Positions 34,007-42,335 of a DNA stretch of 52,152 nt are shown piece by piece. Numbering within the stretch: position 1 is the first letter of the stretch; the number at the start of each line of letters is the position of its first letter. The notes under the pieces are model-generated. The model saw nothing but the letters and a program-made list of their open reading frames with translations. It was not told where the DNA came from and made no database searches. Made by a program: the position numbers and the translations under genes. The stretch is from the NCBI GenBank assembly GCA_018242005.1, contig JAFECU010000268.1, forward strand, positions 1 to 52,152. The letters are read 5' to 3'. Source of the DNA: Pseudomonadota bacterium. GTDB taxonomy: Bacteria > Pseudomonadota > Gammaproteobacteria > Burkholderiales > Burkholderiaceae_C.

Positions 34007-34575
34007 GGCGTTGGCATGTCGGGGCGTGGGCAGCCCTGCGCGTCGCAGCCACTGTCGCTGTCGTTGGCGCGGGGCTGCGTCGTGGTGGCTGGCAGCGCGG
34101 GCTCGGTCAGCAGCTGGCCCAGCAGCGCGCCCAGGCGCAGGTCGTCCAGATGGCCGAAATGGTGCAGGCGCATGCGGCCCTCCTTGTCCAGCACCACCAG
34201 GCTGGGCGTGCCCTGCAGCATGAGTGCTTCCATGGAGAGCGGAATACCGCGCGTGGCGTGCGGTTGATCCAGTGCGATGGGAAAGCGCAGCCGGTACTCG
34301 TGGATGAAGGCCTGAAGCGCAGCGGGCGTGCCCTGGACTGCGTGGTGCTCGAACACCGTGTGCAGGCCTATGACCACCACCTGGTCCTGCGAAAACGCCT
34401 CGTGCACGCGCTGCGCCTGTGGAATGCCTTTTTCCACGCACCCGGGGCACAGCATCTGAAAGGCGTGCAGCACGACGACGCGCCCGCGCAGGCCCTCCAG
34501 CGTGATCGGCTCGCGCGTGTTGAACCATTGCGCCACCTGCAGCGGCGGCGCGGCGGGGCGGTAGTCGCTGGCCAT
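34003..34575 (-). CDS. Thioredoxin-fold (TlpA/AhpC-like) protein
   Basis: 190 residues. The active-site motif LCPGCVEKGIP (CPGC) follows the strand VVVLHAFQM, and QGTPSLVVLDKEGRMRLHHF carries the cis-Pro segment. Peroxiredoxin or thiol-disulfide reductase activity is likely; no signal peptide is seen, so it should be cytosolic. A Cys-containing tail (SGCDAQGCPRP) is unusual. It lies 6 nt after the 100-residue gene and is coupled to the MOSC gene. Confidence 0.88.
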   Translation of the reverse strand: MASDYRPAAPPLQVAQWFNTREPITLEGLRGRVVVLHAFQMLCPGCVEKGIPQAQRVHEAFSQDQVVVIGLHTVFEHHAVQGTPAALQAFIHEYRLRFPIALDQPHATRGIPLSMEALMLQGTPSLVVLDKEGRMRLHHFGHLDDLRLGALLGQLLTEPALPATTTQPRANDSDSGCDAQGCPRPDMPTP

Positions 34576-34581
34576 GCCTGC

Positions 34582-34884
34582 CTACCGGGTCAGCTGCGCA
34601 CCATGGGCACTGCGGGCCGTCGGAAAACGCTGGAATGGGCACTCGATGGGCACCCCCTCCCACGCGGTTTCCAGCATGTCAAGATGACCCTCGAGGCCCG
34701 CGCCGGCCTTGGCCGCGTCCTCGCTAGCGGGGATCTGAAGCGTCAGCGTCGGCGTGGCGCCGGCGCCAGCGGGCGCCAGTTCCCAGCGCATCGGGCGCTC
34801 AGCTTCGCGGCCGAACCGGCGCGCCAGCCGCCCTTCAAAACCCGTCGCCGTGCGGTGCAGGGTGCCGATGTCGGCTGTGCTCAT
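34582..34884 (-). CDS. Conserved hypothetical protein, operon with thioredoxin-fold and MOSC genes
   Basis: 100 residues, no signal or membrane segment. It reads as a small alpha/beta protein (GTLHRTATGFEGRLARRFGR, IPASEDAAKAGAGLEGHLDM). I do not recognise the family. Being first in a three-gene operon with two redox proteins, it may take part in sulfur or N-hydroxyl detoxification, but that is context only. Confidence 0.7.
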   Translation of the reverse strand: MSTADIGTLHRTATGFEGRLARRFGREAERPMRWELAPAGAGATPTLTLQIPASEDAAKAGAGLEGHLDMLETAWEGVPIECPFQRFPTARSAHGAQLTR

Positions 34885-35393
34885 GGCTTGTTCCTTGTGG
34901 GCAATGCGAAGCCATGGGTTTTAGCAGATGAATGGGAGCCACCGCCCGAATGCCCTGCCGGGCGGCACGGTCGTGCGCCTAGCGTGCTCACCCATCGGGT
35001 GACCGCAGACGAAGCGGTCAAACTCAGTATCCGTGCGACGCACCAGAAGATGGCAAGCGGCCAACTGCCGTTTTGAGGTTCGATCGTCGGAGCTGCGGCG
35101 CGAACAGCGCAATGTGCGGGTGCCGGACCTGCGCCAGGCCGATTCGCGGAACCCGCGCGTTCACTGCCGCAGGTCGTCGGCTGCCAACGCGCCAAGGGCG
35201 GGCACCGCTTCGTGCGCCGGGTCCATCCGCCGTCGATCGACGGACTCGATCAAGTGCCGGATCCATTCCGGGTCTGCGGGCAGAGAACCAATATCGTCAT
35301 CCAGACCACGCCGGACGCGCCTTGCCACTTTCCTGCAATTGGCAGGCGCCGTGGATGGCGCAGACGTCCATGCGGCCTGTGGTGAGTGGGGCC
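34885..35393 (+). other. Gene-poor stretch, possibly decayed
   Basis: 509 nt with no recognisable protein. A short minus-strand frame (35161-35328, from GTG; DDDIGSLPADPEWIRHLIES, then VDRRRMDPAHEAVPALGALA) reads like natural protein but lacks a convincing ribosome site, and a plus-strand tail (THRVTADEAVKLSIRATHQK, stop 35076) looks like the end of something lost. I treat both as remnants at best. The upstream 34885-34990 presumably holds the promoter of the MOSC operon. Confidence 0.4.
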
Positions 35394-36617
35394 TCAGGAT
35401 TGGCGAGTGATCGGCAGGCGCAGCACGAAACAGGCGCCGGTCTTGCCGTCGGCCCGGTCCTCGCAGTGAACGCTGCCGCCATGGCGTGTGGCGATGGAGC
35501 GCACCAGGGCCAGCCCCAGGCCCACGCCGCCGGAGCGCTCGCTCGCGCCGGGCAGGCGGTAGAAGGGCTCGAAGATGCGCTCGCGCTGCTCCAAGGGCAC
35601 GCCGGGGCCGTGGTCGCACACGCTCAGCACCGCATCATTGGCCTCGCGCCGGATGGTCAGCGTGATCTCGCCATGGCTGTAGCGGCGCGCATTCTCCAGC
35701 AGGTTGCGCACTGCGCGGCGCAGCAGCTTGGCGATGGCCGGCACCTCGATGGCGGCGCCGTCGCCCACCTGCAGCTCCGCATCGACGCGCACGCCTTCCT
35801 CCACCGCCAGGCCCACCAGGTCCACGGGTTCGAAGGTGCCGACCTCGGCCGCGCCCGAGTCGAGCCGGCTGGCCAGCAGAATCTCGTCCACGAGTTGGTC
35901 GAGCTCGGCGATGTTGCGCTCGATCTCGGCGCGGAACGCAGGCGAGGGCGTGCCGTCCTGCATCAGCTCCAGCCCCATGCGTATGCGCGTGAGCGGCGAG
36001 CGCAGCTCGTGCGAGGCGTTGGCCAGCAGTGACTTGTGCGACTGCACCAGGGCCTCGATGCGCGCCGCGGCGGCGTTGAACTGGTGCGCCAGGTCGGCCA
36101 CCTCGTCCTGGCCCTGTTCGGCCGCGCGCACCGACAGATCGCCCTCGCCAAAGCGTTGCACGCTGCGCTGCAACAGCTCCAGTCGCTGCAGCAGGCGGCG
36201 GATGATGGGGAAGACGCCCACGGTGACGGCCATGCCCACCAGGGCCAGAATCCACAGAAAGCCCAAAGGCGGGCGGAACCACGCTGCCGGGCCGCGCTCA
36301 TCGGGGCGCATGCGGTGCGTGCGCGGCGACAGGTACAGCTCGTAGGCCGTGCCGTTGTCGGCCTCGATGCGATAGAGGATGCCCTCGCGCGGATTGCCCC
36401 GCTGGCGCACGGCCACGCCATCGACCAGCGTGCGGCCCAGGCTGTCGGTGATCAGAATGTCGCGCGTGGGCAGCTGGTGCTGGTTCTGGTTTTGGTTCTG
36501 CTCGGCCGCCCAGCGCCAGGCAAAACCGACGGCAAAGGCGAACACCAGCACGCCGCCCACCACGGCCAGCCAGATGCGCAGGTACAGGCGCCGGGAAAAG
36601 GGGCTGAGCAGCGACAT
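35394..36617 (-). CDS. Two-component sensor histidine kinase
   Basis: 407 residues. Two membrane helices (about 11-33 and 121-138) flank a ~85-residue periplasmic sensor with an odd QNQNQNQHQ run near its start. A HAMP linker (~139-192) leads to the H-box SHELRSPLTRIRMGLELM with the phosphorylated His, then N-box NLLENARRYS, G1 CDHGPGVP, F FEPFYRL and G2 GGVGLGLALV. It starts 21 nt after the response regulator stop; together they form one system of the OmpR/EnvZ (RstAB-like) class. The signal is unknown. Confidence 0.95.
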   Translation of the reverse strand: MSLLSPFSRRLYLRIWLAVVGGVLVFAFAVGFAWRWAAEQNQNQNQHQLPTRDILITDSLGRTLVDGVAVRQRGNPREGILYRIEADNGTAYELYLSPRTHRMRPDERGPAAWFRPPLGFLWILALVGMAVTVGVFPIIRRLLQRLELLQRSVQRFGEGDLSVRAAEQGQDEVADLAHQFNAAAARIEALVQSHKSLLANASHELRSPLTRIRMGLELMQDGTPSPAFRAEIERNIAELDQLVDEILLASRLDSGAAEVGTFEPVDLVGLAVEEGVRVDAELQVGDGAAIEVPAIAKLLRRAVRNLLENARRYSHGEITLTIRREANDAVLSVCDHGPGVPLEQRERIFEPFYRLPGASERSGGVGLGLALVRSIATRHGGSVHCEDRADGKTGACFVLRLPITRQS

Positions 36618-36638
36618 GCGAGGGCGCCTCTTGCGCGG

Positions 36639-37349
36639 TCAGTCTTGCTGCTTCGCAAACACATAGCCCACGCCGCGCACGGTGAGGATGCGCCGCGGGC
36701 TCTTGGGGTCCTGCTCGATGGCGGCACGGATGCGGCCCATGTGCACGTCGATGCTGCGGTCGAAGGCCTCGAGCTCGCGGCCGCGCACGGCCTCCATGAT
36801 CTGGTCGCGCGTGAGCACACGGCCCGCGCGTTCGGCCATGGCGACCAGCAGGTCGAACTGGTAGGACGTCAACTCCGCCGGCTCACCCGCCACGCTGATG
36901 GTGCGCGCGTCGCGGTCTATCTCCAGGCTGCCAAAGCGCAGCAGCGTGGCCGCGGCGGGTTGGACCCCGGCCTCGCGCCGGCGCAATATGGCGCGAATGC
37001 GCGCCAGCAGCTCGCGCGGCTCGAAGGGCTTGGGCAGGTAGTCGTCTGCGCCTATCTCCAGGCCGATCACGCGGTCCATGGGGTCGCCCTTGGCGGTCAG
37101 CATCAGCACCGGTACCTGGGCCGCGGGTCCCTGCAGCGCGCGTATGCGCCGGCACACCTCCAGGCCGTCCATGTCGGGCAGCATCGGGTCCAGGATCACC
37201 AGGTGGGGCAGATCGTTGTCCTGCAGCTGCGCCAGGCCGCTCGCGCCATCGGCCATGTGCGTGACGTGCAACCCGGACTGGCCCAGGTACTCGCCCACCA
37301 TCTGCGCGAGGCGGTGGTCGTCTTCGATCATGAGCAGTTGCGAGTTCAT
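36639..37349 (-). CDS. OmpR-family response regulator
   Basis: 236 residues. Receiver domain with acidic pair IEDD, phosphoacceptor Asp in LVILDPMLPDMDG, Thr in MLTAKGD and Lys in LPKPFEP; C-terminal winged helix with ELTSYQFDLLVAMAERAGRV and VDVHMGRIR-like recognition (SIDVHMGRIRAAIE). ATG 37349 (MNSQLLMIEDD) is preferred to an ATG three codons upstream. Partner kinase follows 21 nt later. Confidence 0.95.
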   Translation of the reverse strand: MNSQLLMIEDDHRLAQMVGEYLGQSGLHVTHMADGASGLAQLQDNDLPHLVILDPMLPDMDGLEVCRRIRALQGPAAQVPVLMLTAKGDPMDRVIGLEIGADDYLPKPFEPRELLARIRAILRRREAGVQPAAATLLRFGSLEIDRDARTISVAGEPAELTSYQFDLLVAMAERAGRVLTRDQIMEAVRGRELEAFDRSIDVHMGRIRAAIEQDPKSPRRILTVRGVGYVFAKQQD

Positions 37350-37413
37350 GGCGGGCATCTTGGCTTGGGGCTGTCGGGTTGTGTTGAACTACAGGTAAAG
37401 CTTGTGTAAATGC

Positions 37414-37463
37414 AAATTCGATAGCTATTTACGCTTGTGTATCAACTGCTTGAGGCGGTTCTT
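37414..37463 (+). repeat. Comamonad interspersed repeat, copy F (ampG 3' end)
   Basis: AAATTCGATAGCTATTTACG, CTTGTGTATCAACTGCTTGA, GGCGGTTCTT in family order. It overlaps the ampG stop (37442-37444): the last seven residues of AmpG (about RTASSS) and its stop are repeat-derived. Confidence 0.8.
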
Positions 37464-38803
37464 GCCCTCGAAGCCAGCCACACCAGCAGCAGCACCGGCA
37501 GCCCCAGCAGCGCCGTGCCGGTGAAGAACGCGCCGTAGCCGTGCGCGTCCACGAACTGGCCCGAGAAGCCCGCCAGCCACTTGGGCGCGAGCAGCATCAT
37601 GGAGCTGAACAGCGCGTACTGCGTGGCCGAGTACTGCACATTGGTCAGGCCCGACAGATAGGCGATGAAGGCCGCCGAGGCAATGCCGCCGGCCAGGTTG
37701 TCGGCGCTGACCACCAGCACCAGTGCACGCACGTCATGGCCATGCTGGCCCAGCCAGGCAAACAGCAGGTTGGACAGGGCGGAGAGCACGGCGCCCAGCA
37801 TCAGCACGCGCATCACGCCCAGGCGCATGGACAGCACGCCGCCGACGAAGGCGCCGGCCAGCGTCATGACCACGCCGAAGACCTTGGTGACGGCGGCCAC
37901 CTCGTCCTTGCTGTAGCCCATGTCCACGTAGAAGGGGTTGGCCATGATGCCCATGACCACATCGCTGATGCGGTAGACGGCGATGAGCGCCAGGATCAGC
38001 GCCGCCTGCCAGCGGTAGCGGGCGATGAAGTCGGCAAACGGATCGACCACCGCGCCCCTGAGCCATTCGCCCAGGCCGCGCGCGGGCGCCAGCGGCCGGG
38101 GCTGGGGCTCGGGCGAGAGCAGCACGGTGGCCGTGCCCACCAGCATGGACGCCGCCATGACCAGATAGGCCGTGGCCCAGGCGCCGGCCTGGTAGCCGGA
38201 CGCGCCATCGACCTCGGCGCGCGCGGCGATCCACAGCACGCCCGCGCCGGCCCAGATCATGGCCAGGCGGTAGCCCGTCTGGTAGGTGGCGGCCAGCGCC
38301 GCCTGGCGCACGGCGCTGGCCGACTCGATGCGAAAGGCGTCGAGCGCAATGTCCTGCGTGGCCGAGCCAAAGGCCACCAGCAGCGCGTACCAGACCATCG
38401 TGTCGAGCCCCTGGCGCGGGTCGGTCAGCGCCATGCCGACGAGGCCGGCGATCACCAGCGCCTGCGCCAGCAGCAGCCAGCTGCGCCGCCGCCCGAGCCA
38501 GCGCGTGATGAGCGGCAGCGGCAGGCGATCGACGAGGGGCGACCAGACCCACTTGAACGCATAGGCCAGGCCCACCCAGGAGAGATAGCCGATGGTCGTG
38601 CGGTCGATGCCCGCCTCGCGCAGGCGAAAGCTCAGCGTGCCCAGCACCAGCAAGAGCGGCAGGCCGGCGGAGAAGCCCAGCGCCAGCATGCGCAGGCTGG
38701 CGGGCTCCAGGTACACGCGCCAGGCCGCGAGCCAGGAGCGGCGGGCGGCGGGTGCGGCAGGGGCAGGGGTGGATGAGGCGGGGGTGACGGTCTTGTCGGG
38801 CAT
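37442..38803 (-). CDS. ampG: AmpG muropeptide permease (MFS)
   Basis: 453 residues, 12-14 membrane helices. AmpG imports GlcNAc-anhydroMurNAc peptides for cell-wall recycling and beta-lactamase signalling. Family pattern: LALGFSAGLPLLLVLGTLSF, LVAFGSATQDIALDAFRIE, ATYQTGYRLAMIWAGAG, PFYVDMGYSKDEVA. The C-terminus ends within a repeat element. It diverges from the AraC gene with a 75-nt gap; no ampD or ampC is adjacent. Confidence 0.95.
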   Translation of the reverse strand: MPDKTVTPASSTPAPAAPAARRSWLAAWRVYLEPASLRMLALGFSAGLPLLLVLGTLSFRLREAGIDRTTIGYLSWVGLAYAFKWVWSPLVDRLPLPLITRWLGRRRSWLLLAQALVIAGLVGMALTDPRQGLDTMVWYALLVAFGSATQDIALDAFRIESASAVRQAALAATYQTGYRLAMIWAGAGVLWIAARAEVDGASGYQAGAWATAYLVMAASMLVGTATVLLSPEPQPRPLAPARGLGEWLRGAVVDPFADFIARYRWQAALILALIAVYRISDVVMGIMANPFYVDMGYSKDEVAAVTKVFGVVMTLAGAFVGGVLSMRLGVMRVLMLGAVLSALSNLLFAWLGQHGHDVRALVLVVSADNLAGGIASAAFIAYLSGLTNVQYSATQYALFSSMMLLAPKWLAGFSGQFVDAHGYGAFFTGTALLGLPVLLLVWLASRARTASSS

Positions 38804-38878
38804 GGGAAGGGGCGCTTGCGGGCGCTGGGATTATCCGGCCCCCGCGCCCTGGCGACGCTGCGGCCCTACCATTGCGCC

Positions 38879-39574
38879 ATGGCCCGCGTCGCCCCCTCCC
38901 TCGTCGAACCCAGCTGCTCCGTGCGCCGCTACAACGGCGAGCGCGGCGCGCACGAGCATGGCTTTGCGCAAATCCTCTATGCGCTCGACGGCAGCATGGA
39001 GCTGGACATCGCCGGGCGCGCGGCCCTGGTGGACGGCGCCAGCGGCATCGTCATCCCCGCAGGGGTGGACCACGGCTACTGCGCCGAGCGCAGCGCGCGC
39101 ATTCTGGTCATCGACGCGCCCGAGCAACCGGGCCTGTCGCGCATGCGCCGCTTTGCCGTGCCCCCGCACTGGCGCGGGCAGGCGCCGGCGCCGCAGGCCG
39201 TGGCGGCGTGCGTGGCCGCCGTGCTGCAGGCGCCGGGCCTGCTGGCGCGCCGGCGCATCGACCTGCCGCGCCTTGCCGAGCAGGTGCAGCCGGCCCTGCA
39301 CCAGGACTGGCCCACGGCCCGCCTGGCCGCGCTGTGCCACCTGAGCGCGCAGCGCTTTCACGCGCGCCTGGTGGAGCTGACCGGCCGCACGCCCCAGGCC
39401 TGGCTGCGCGACCTGCGCCTTACCCGCGCGGCGCAGCTGCTCGCGCGCGGCCAGCCGCTGGAGACCACGGCCCTGGCCTGCGGCTACGCCAGCGCCAGCG
39501 CCCTGGCCTACGCCCTGCGGCGCGAGCGCGGCGTGGGCGCACGCGATCTGCGGCGCTTGAATGCTATTGAATAG
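38879..39574 (+). CDS. AraC-family transcriptional regulator
   Basis: 231 residues. The N-terminal cupin sensor (~1-100) has AHEHGFAQILYALDGSMELD and IPAGVDHGYCAE; the C-terminal part carries two helix-turn-helix segments (LAALCHLSAQRFHARLVELT and TTALACGYASASALAYALRR), a little shorter and more diverged than usual. ATG 38879 has no strong Shine-Dalgarno. The DMT exporter 210 nt downstream is a plausible target. Confidence 0.9.
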   Translation: MARVAPSLVEPSCSVRRYNGERGAHEHGFAQILYALDGSMELDIAGRAALVDGASGIVIPAGVDHGYCAERSARILVIDAPEQPGLSRMRRFAVPPHWRGQAPAPQAVAACVAAVLQAPGLLARRRIDLPRLAEQVQPALHQDWPTARLAALCHLSAQRFHARLVELTGRTPQAWLRDLRLTRAAQLLARGQPLETTALACGYASASALAYALRRERGVGARDLRRLNAIE

Positions 39575-39606
39575 ATAGTCGAAGGTGCTTGCGGGGCGAG
39601 CGTTTT
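39561..39606 (+). repeat. Degenerate comamonad repeat, possible copy K
   Basis: AATGCTATTGAATAGATAGT is followed by CGAAGGTGCTTGCGGGG and GCGTTTT, loosely in family order. The AraC stop TAG lies in it. Lower certainty than copies A-I. Confidence 0.35.
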
Positions 39607-39618
39607 GGACTGTTTCTC

Positions 39619-39722
39619 CCTCTCCCGCATGCGGGAGAGGGCAGGGGTGAGGGTGGGCCGTGGTGGGCACCACGCCCGTGTGCCCCTACACCCCCACCCT
39701 CTCCCCCAAGGGGGCGAGGGCG
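39619..39722 (+). repeat. Dyad-symmetric intergenic repeat (REP-pair-like)
   Basis: 39619-39640 is a perfect 22-bp palindrome (11-bp arms CCTCTCCCGCA and its complement), followed by GGGGTGAGGGTGGG. Near 39688-39722 an opposing half follows: CACCCCCACCCTCTCCCCC with AAGGGGGCGAGGG. The two halves face each other, as in paired REP elements. The sequence type CTCTCCC...GGGAGAGG...GGGGTGAGGG is widespread in proteobacteria. It separates the AraC and EamA genes and may stop transcription both ways. Confidence 0.8.
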
Positions 39723-39784
39723 CACAGCCCGCACTACGCGCGTTGCTCGATAGTTGGCCGCCCCGCAGCCCGCACCATTGCCGC

Positions 39785-40675
39785 ATGAACACTGCACGAC
39801 ATTCCGCCCGCGGCATCGCGCTGGTGCTGCTGGCCGCCATGCTCTGGGGCACGACGGGGACGGCGCAAAGCATGGCGCCGGCCCAGCTCTCGCCCTACTG
39901 GGTGGGGGCGCTGCGCCTGGTCATCGCCAGCGGCTTTTTTGCGCTGCTGGCCTGGGGCGCGCCGGCGCGCACCGGCCACTGGCCCTGGGCGCGCGTGCTG
40001 CTCGCGGGGGGCTGCATCGCGGCCTACAACCTGAGCTTCTTTGCCGGCGTCAGGCAAAGCGGCGTCGCCCTGGGCACGGCGATCGCCATCGGCAGCGGCC
40101 CGATCTGGGCCGGGCTGCTGCAGACCTGGCAGCAGCGGCGCCTGCCGCCCCTGCTGTGGTGGCTGGGCACGCTGGTGAGCGTGGCCGGCGGCGCGGCCAT
40201 GGCGCTGGGCCAGGGCGGCGGCCTGCACCTGAGCGGCTTGGGTGTGGGGCTGTGCCTGCTGGCGGGGCTGTCGTATGCCGTCTATACGCTGGCCAACAAG
40301 CATCTGGTGCTGGCGCTGGGCCCGGCGCGTGCCAACCTGGCGGTGTTTGCCGGCGCGGCGCTGCTGTCCGTTCCCTGGGCCTGGGCGCTGGGCGGGGCGC
40401 TGCAGGCGGGTGCCGGCGCCTGGGGCGTGGTGCTGTTCCTGGGGCTGGTGAGCACCGGCGTGTCCTACCTGCTGTTTTCCAGCGGGCTGCGCCATGTCTC
40501 GGGCGCCACGGGGGTCACGCTGGCGCTGGGCGAGCCGGTGACGGCCTTCGTGCTGGCGGTGTGGGTGGTGGGCGAGCCGCAGCTGGCGCTGGCCTGGCTG
40601 GGGCTGGGCGCGGTGCTGGCGGGCCTGCTGCTGGTGGTGTGGGCCGAGCTGCGTGCGCAAACGCCGGTGCATTGA
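39785..40675 (+). CDS. EamA/DMT-family exporter
   Basis: 296 residues, ten predicted helices in two EamA halves (GIALVLLAAMLWGTTGTAQS at the start, LSGLGVGLCLLAGLSYAVYT for the second). Typical RhtA/YdcZ-like metabolite or amino-acid exporter; substrate unknown. It is downstream of the AraC gene across the dyad repeat, and converges on the chagasin-like gene 19 nt away. ATG 39785 lacks a strong Shine-Dalgarno. Confidence 0.9.
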   Translation: MNTARHSARGIALVLLAAMLWGTTGTAQSMAPAQLSPYWVGALRLVIASGFFALLAWGAPARTGHWPWARVLLAGGCIAAYNLSFFAGVRQSGVALGTAIAIGSGPIWAGLLQTWQQRRLPPLLWWLGTLVSVAGGAAMALGQGGGLHLSGLGVGLCLLAGLSYAVYTLANKHLVLALGPARANLAVFAGAALLSVPWAWALGGALQAGAGAWGVVLFLGLVSTGVSYLLFSSGLRHVSGATGVTLALGEPVTAFVLAVWVVGEPQLALAWLGLGAVLAGLLLVVWAELRAQTPVH

Positions 40676-40694
40676 TGGCCGGCATGGCCGGCCC

Positions 40695-41126
40695 CTATGG
40701 CTGTACGTGCAGACGGATGTGAAAGCGGTTGATCACCGAGGCGTCGCCCTCCCAGTGGCGCCAGTACTTCAGTGTGACCTCACCCGAGCCGGCCTTCTTG
40801 CCCTTGAAGACAAAGGCCACGAGCCCGCCCGAGCCCACGCCGCTGGCCTGGTACTGGGGTTCGGCCGCCACTGGCTCCAGGACGCTCTTGTTGAAATGGT
40901 CGATGGCCCAGCGGTAGCCGCTGGTGGCGTTCTCTGGCAGGTTGATGCGTACCGACTCGCCCAGGCGGATGTCCACGGTCCGGCCATTTTCAGTCTCTGT
41001 GATGGATAGCATGCGTGGTGGCTCCTTTGTGGAGTAGGCCTCGTCCCCCGCGCTGGCGGCGGGACTGTTGCATGCCGCCACCAGCACGGCGGCAGCGAGC
41101 AACGGCATGGACGAGATCCCGATCAC
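40695..41126 (-). CDS. Chagasin-family (I42) cysteine-protease inhibitor, lipoprotein
   Basis: 143 residues. The N-terminus MIGISSMPLLAAAVLVAACN has a lipobox LVAAC, so the mature protein should be lipid-anchored in the envelope. The inhibitor domain shows the three chagasin loops: ENATSGYRWAI (usual NPTTGY.W), GVGSGGLVAFVFKG and KYWRHWEG (usual RPW). Chagasins bind and block papain-type C1 proteases. GTG 41126 is taken as start; ATG 41108 is an alternative giving a shorter, less basic signal. The gene follows the papain-like protease by 21 nt on the same strand, so they form a pair. Confidence 0.88.
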   Translation of the reverse strand: MIGISSMPLLAAAVLVAACNSPAASAGDEAYSTKEPPRMLSITETENGRTVDIRLGESVRINLPENATSGYRWAIDHFNKSVLEPVAAEPQYQASGVGSGGLVAFVFKGKKAGSGEVTLKYWRHWEGDASVINRFHIRLHVQP

Positions 41127-41147
41127 GCAGCGTAACCCAAGAGGCGT

Positions 41148-41960
41148 TCAGAGCGTCGCGCCGTAGCTCTCGTTGAAGAAACCGGCATTGATATAGGCCT
41201 CGCTGGCGTAGGCGAAGCCGTGGTCGCCCCAGGTCGTGCCCCAGCTGTTGCGAATGATGAAGCGCTGGTCGGCCGTATAACCCACGATGCACACCGCATG
41301 CCCGCCGCGCACGGTCTTGGGCTGGAAGGTGTCGAGTTTTCCATGGGTTGCCGTGGCATTATCCCAGGTGGCATCCACACTCAGGCCCGCCAGAATGGGG
41401 CCATGCGCGGCAAGCCAGGCGCGCCAGTCGCCGAGATTCTTGGCCAGGTTGAAATACGATGCAATGCGCCGGGTGGCGGCGGTGGCGTAAAACGTGTTTT
41501 CATTGCCCGTGTACATGGCATTGCCAATATGAAATGGCAGCATGGACTCCGGCACGGCGCCATATTTGCGCAGAATATCCATCGCGGCCTTGAGGCTGGT
41601 GCCGGCTTCTTCGATGAAGGTTTCCGGGCGGCTCGTGTATTCGTCGGTTTCCTTGGAGGCCATCCAGGTGCAGCGCGGCGACAGCAGGCCGGGGCTGGCA
41701 ATTCGGCCGGCCTTGACCATGTGGTAGCGCACCACGCCGTCGGTCGATGCCCAGCCGACGCAGGAGCCGGTATTTTCCTGGTTGCCGATCTGCCACCAGC
41801 TGGCACGCAGATCGACGCTGGCGGGTGGGGCCGCCGGCGGCGCGGCGATGGCGGCCGAAGCAATCGCATGTTCCATGCCCCAGTCGGTTTCTGTCTTGTG
41901 AGAACTCACAAGATTGCAGATGCGATGCGCTTCGGGTCTTGTGCTGTGCTTGGTGCTCAT
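41148..41960 (-). CDS. Papain-like (C1) cysteine protease
   Basis: 270 residues; ATG 41960 is backed by GAGGAG 7 nt upstream, so longer frames are rejected. Catalytic elements: Gln and Cys in IGNQENTGSCVGWAS, His in GGHAVCIVGYTAD, Asn in IIRNSWGTTWGDHGFAYA. SPRCTWMASK and the general layout match the protease domain of the protein at 1762-4647, so both belong to one bacterial C1A subgroup. No signal peptide or propeptide of the usual papain type is visible; residues 1-50 are polar to Ala/Pro-rich. It is co-transcribed with a chagasin-like lipoprotein inhibitor. Non-classical export is inference. Confidence 0.92.
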   Translation of the reverse strand: MSTKHSTRPEAHRICNLVSSHKTETDWGMEHAIASAAIAAPPAAPPASVDLRASWWQIGNQENTGSCVGWASTDGVVRYHMVKAGRIASPGLLSPRCTWMASKETDEYTSRPETFIEEAGTSLKAAMDILRKYGAVPESMLPFHIGNAMYTGNENTFYATAATRRIASYFNLAKNLGDWRAWLAAHGPILAGLSVDATWDNATATHGKLDTFQPKTVRGGHAVCIVGYTADQRFIIRNSWGTTWGDHGFAYASEAYINAGFFNESYGATL

Positions 41961-42335
41961 GGCTATTCTCCTCGGGGTGTGAGTCAAATGACCGGTACGG
42001 ATATGGGTTCTTCTGGCGTTGTTCTCAGACAAAACAGTGTGTTGGCTGGTTGGCGGTGTACTCCTTTCGGTTGAATGTCGTCCGGCTTGCAAAACCATGG
42101 CGAATAACTTGATGCTGACCAGAAGTTCCGGTGAATCATGGATGGCATCGTGGTTATTTGTATAGCCAAAAGAATTGGCGCCGTCTGTAAATCTGTGTAA
42201 TGAAAATTCGATTTGCCGAGGACGGGTAGCCATCGATCGGTGAAGCCTTGTTTTGCATTTGTGTGCGTCTGCTTGCAATCAAGCGTCAACCAGAATTCCC
42301 GGGCGGCCGTTGGCTGGCGGAAGTTTGTTTTAAAG
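41961..42335 (+). other. AT-richer divergent promoter region
   Basis: 375 nt between the protease operon (minus) and the envelope protein gene (plus). It is clearly less GC-rich than the surroundings, holds no supportable gene, and must contain both promoters. The compositional drop may mark a transferred segment, but was judged only by eye. Confidence 0.5.
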
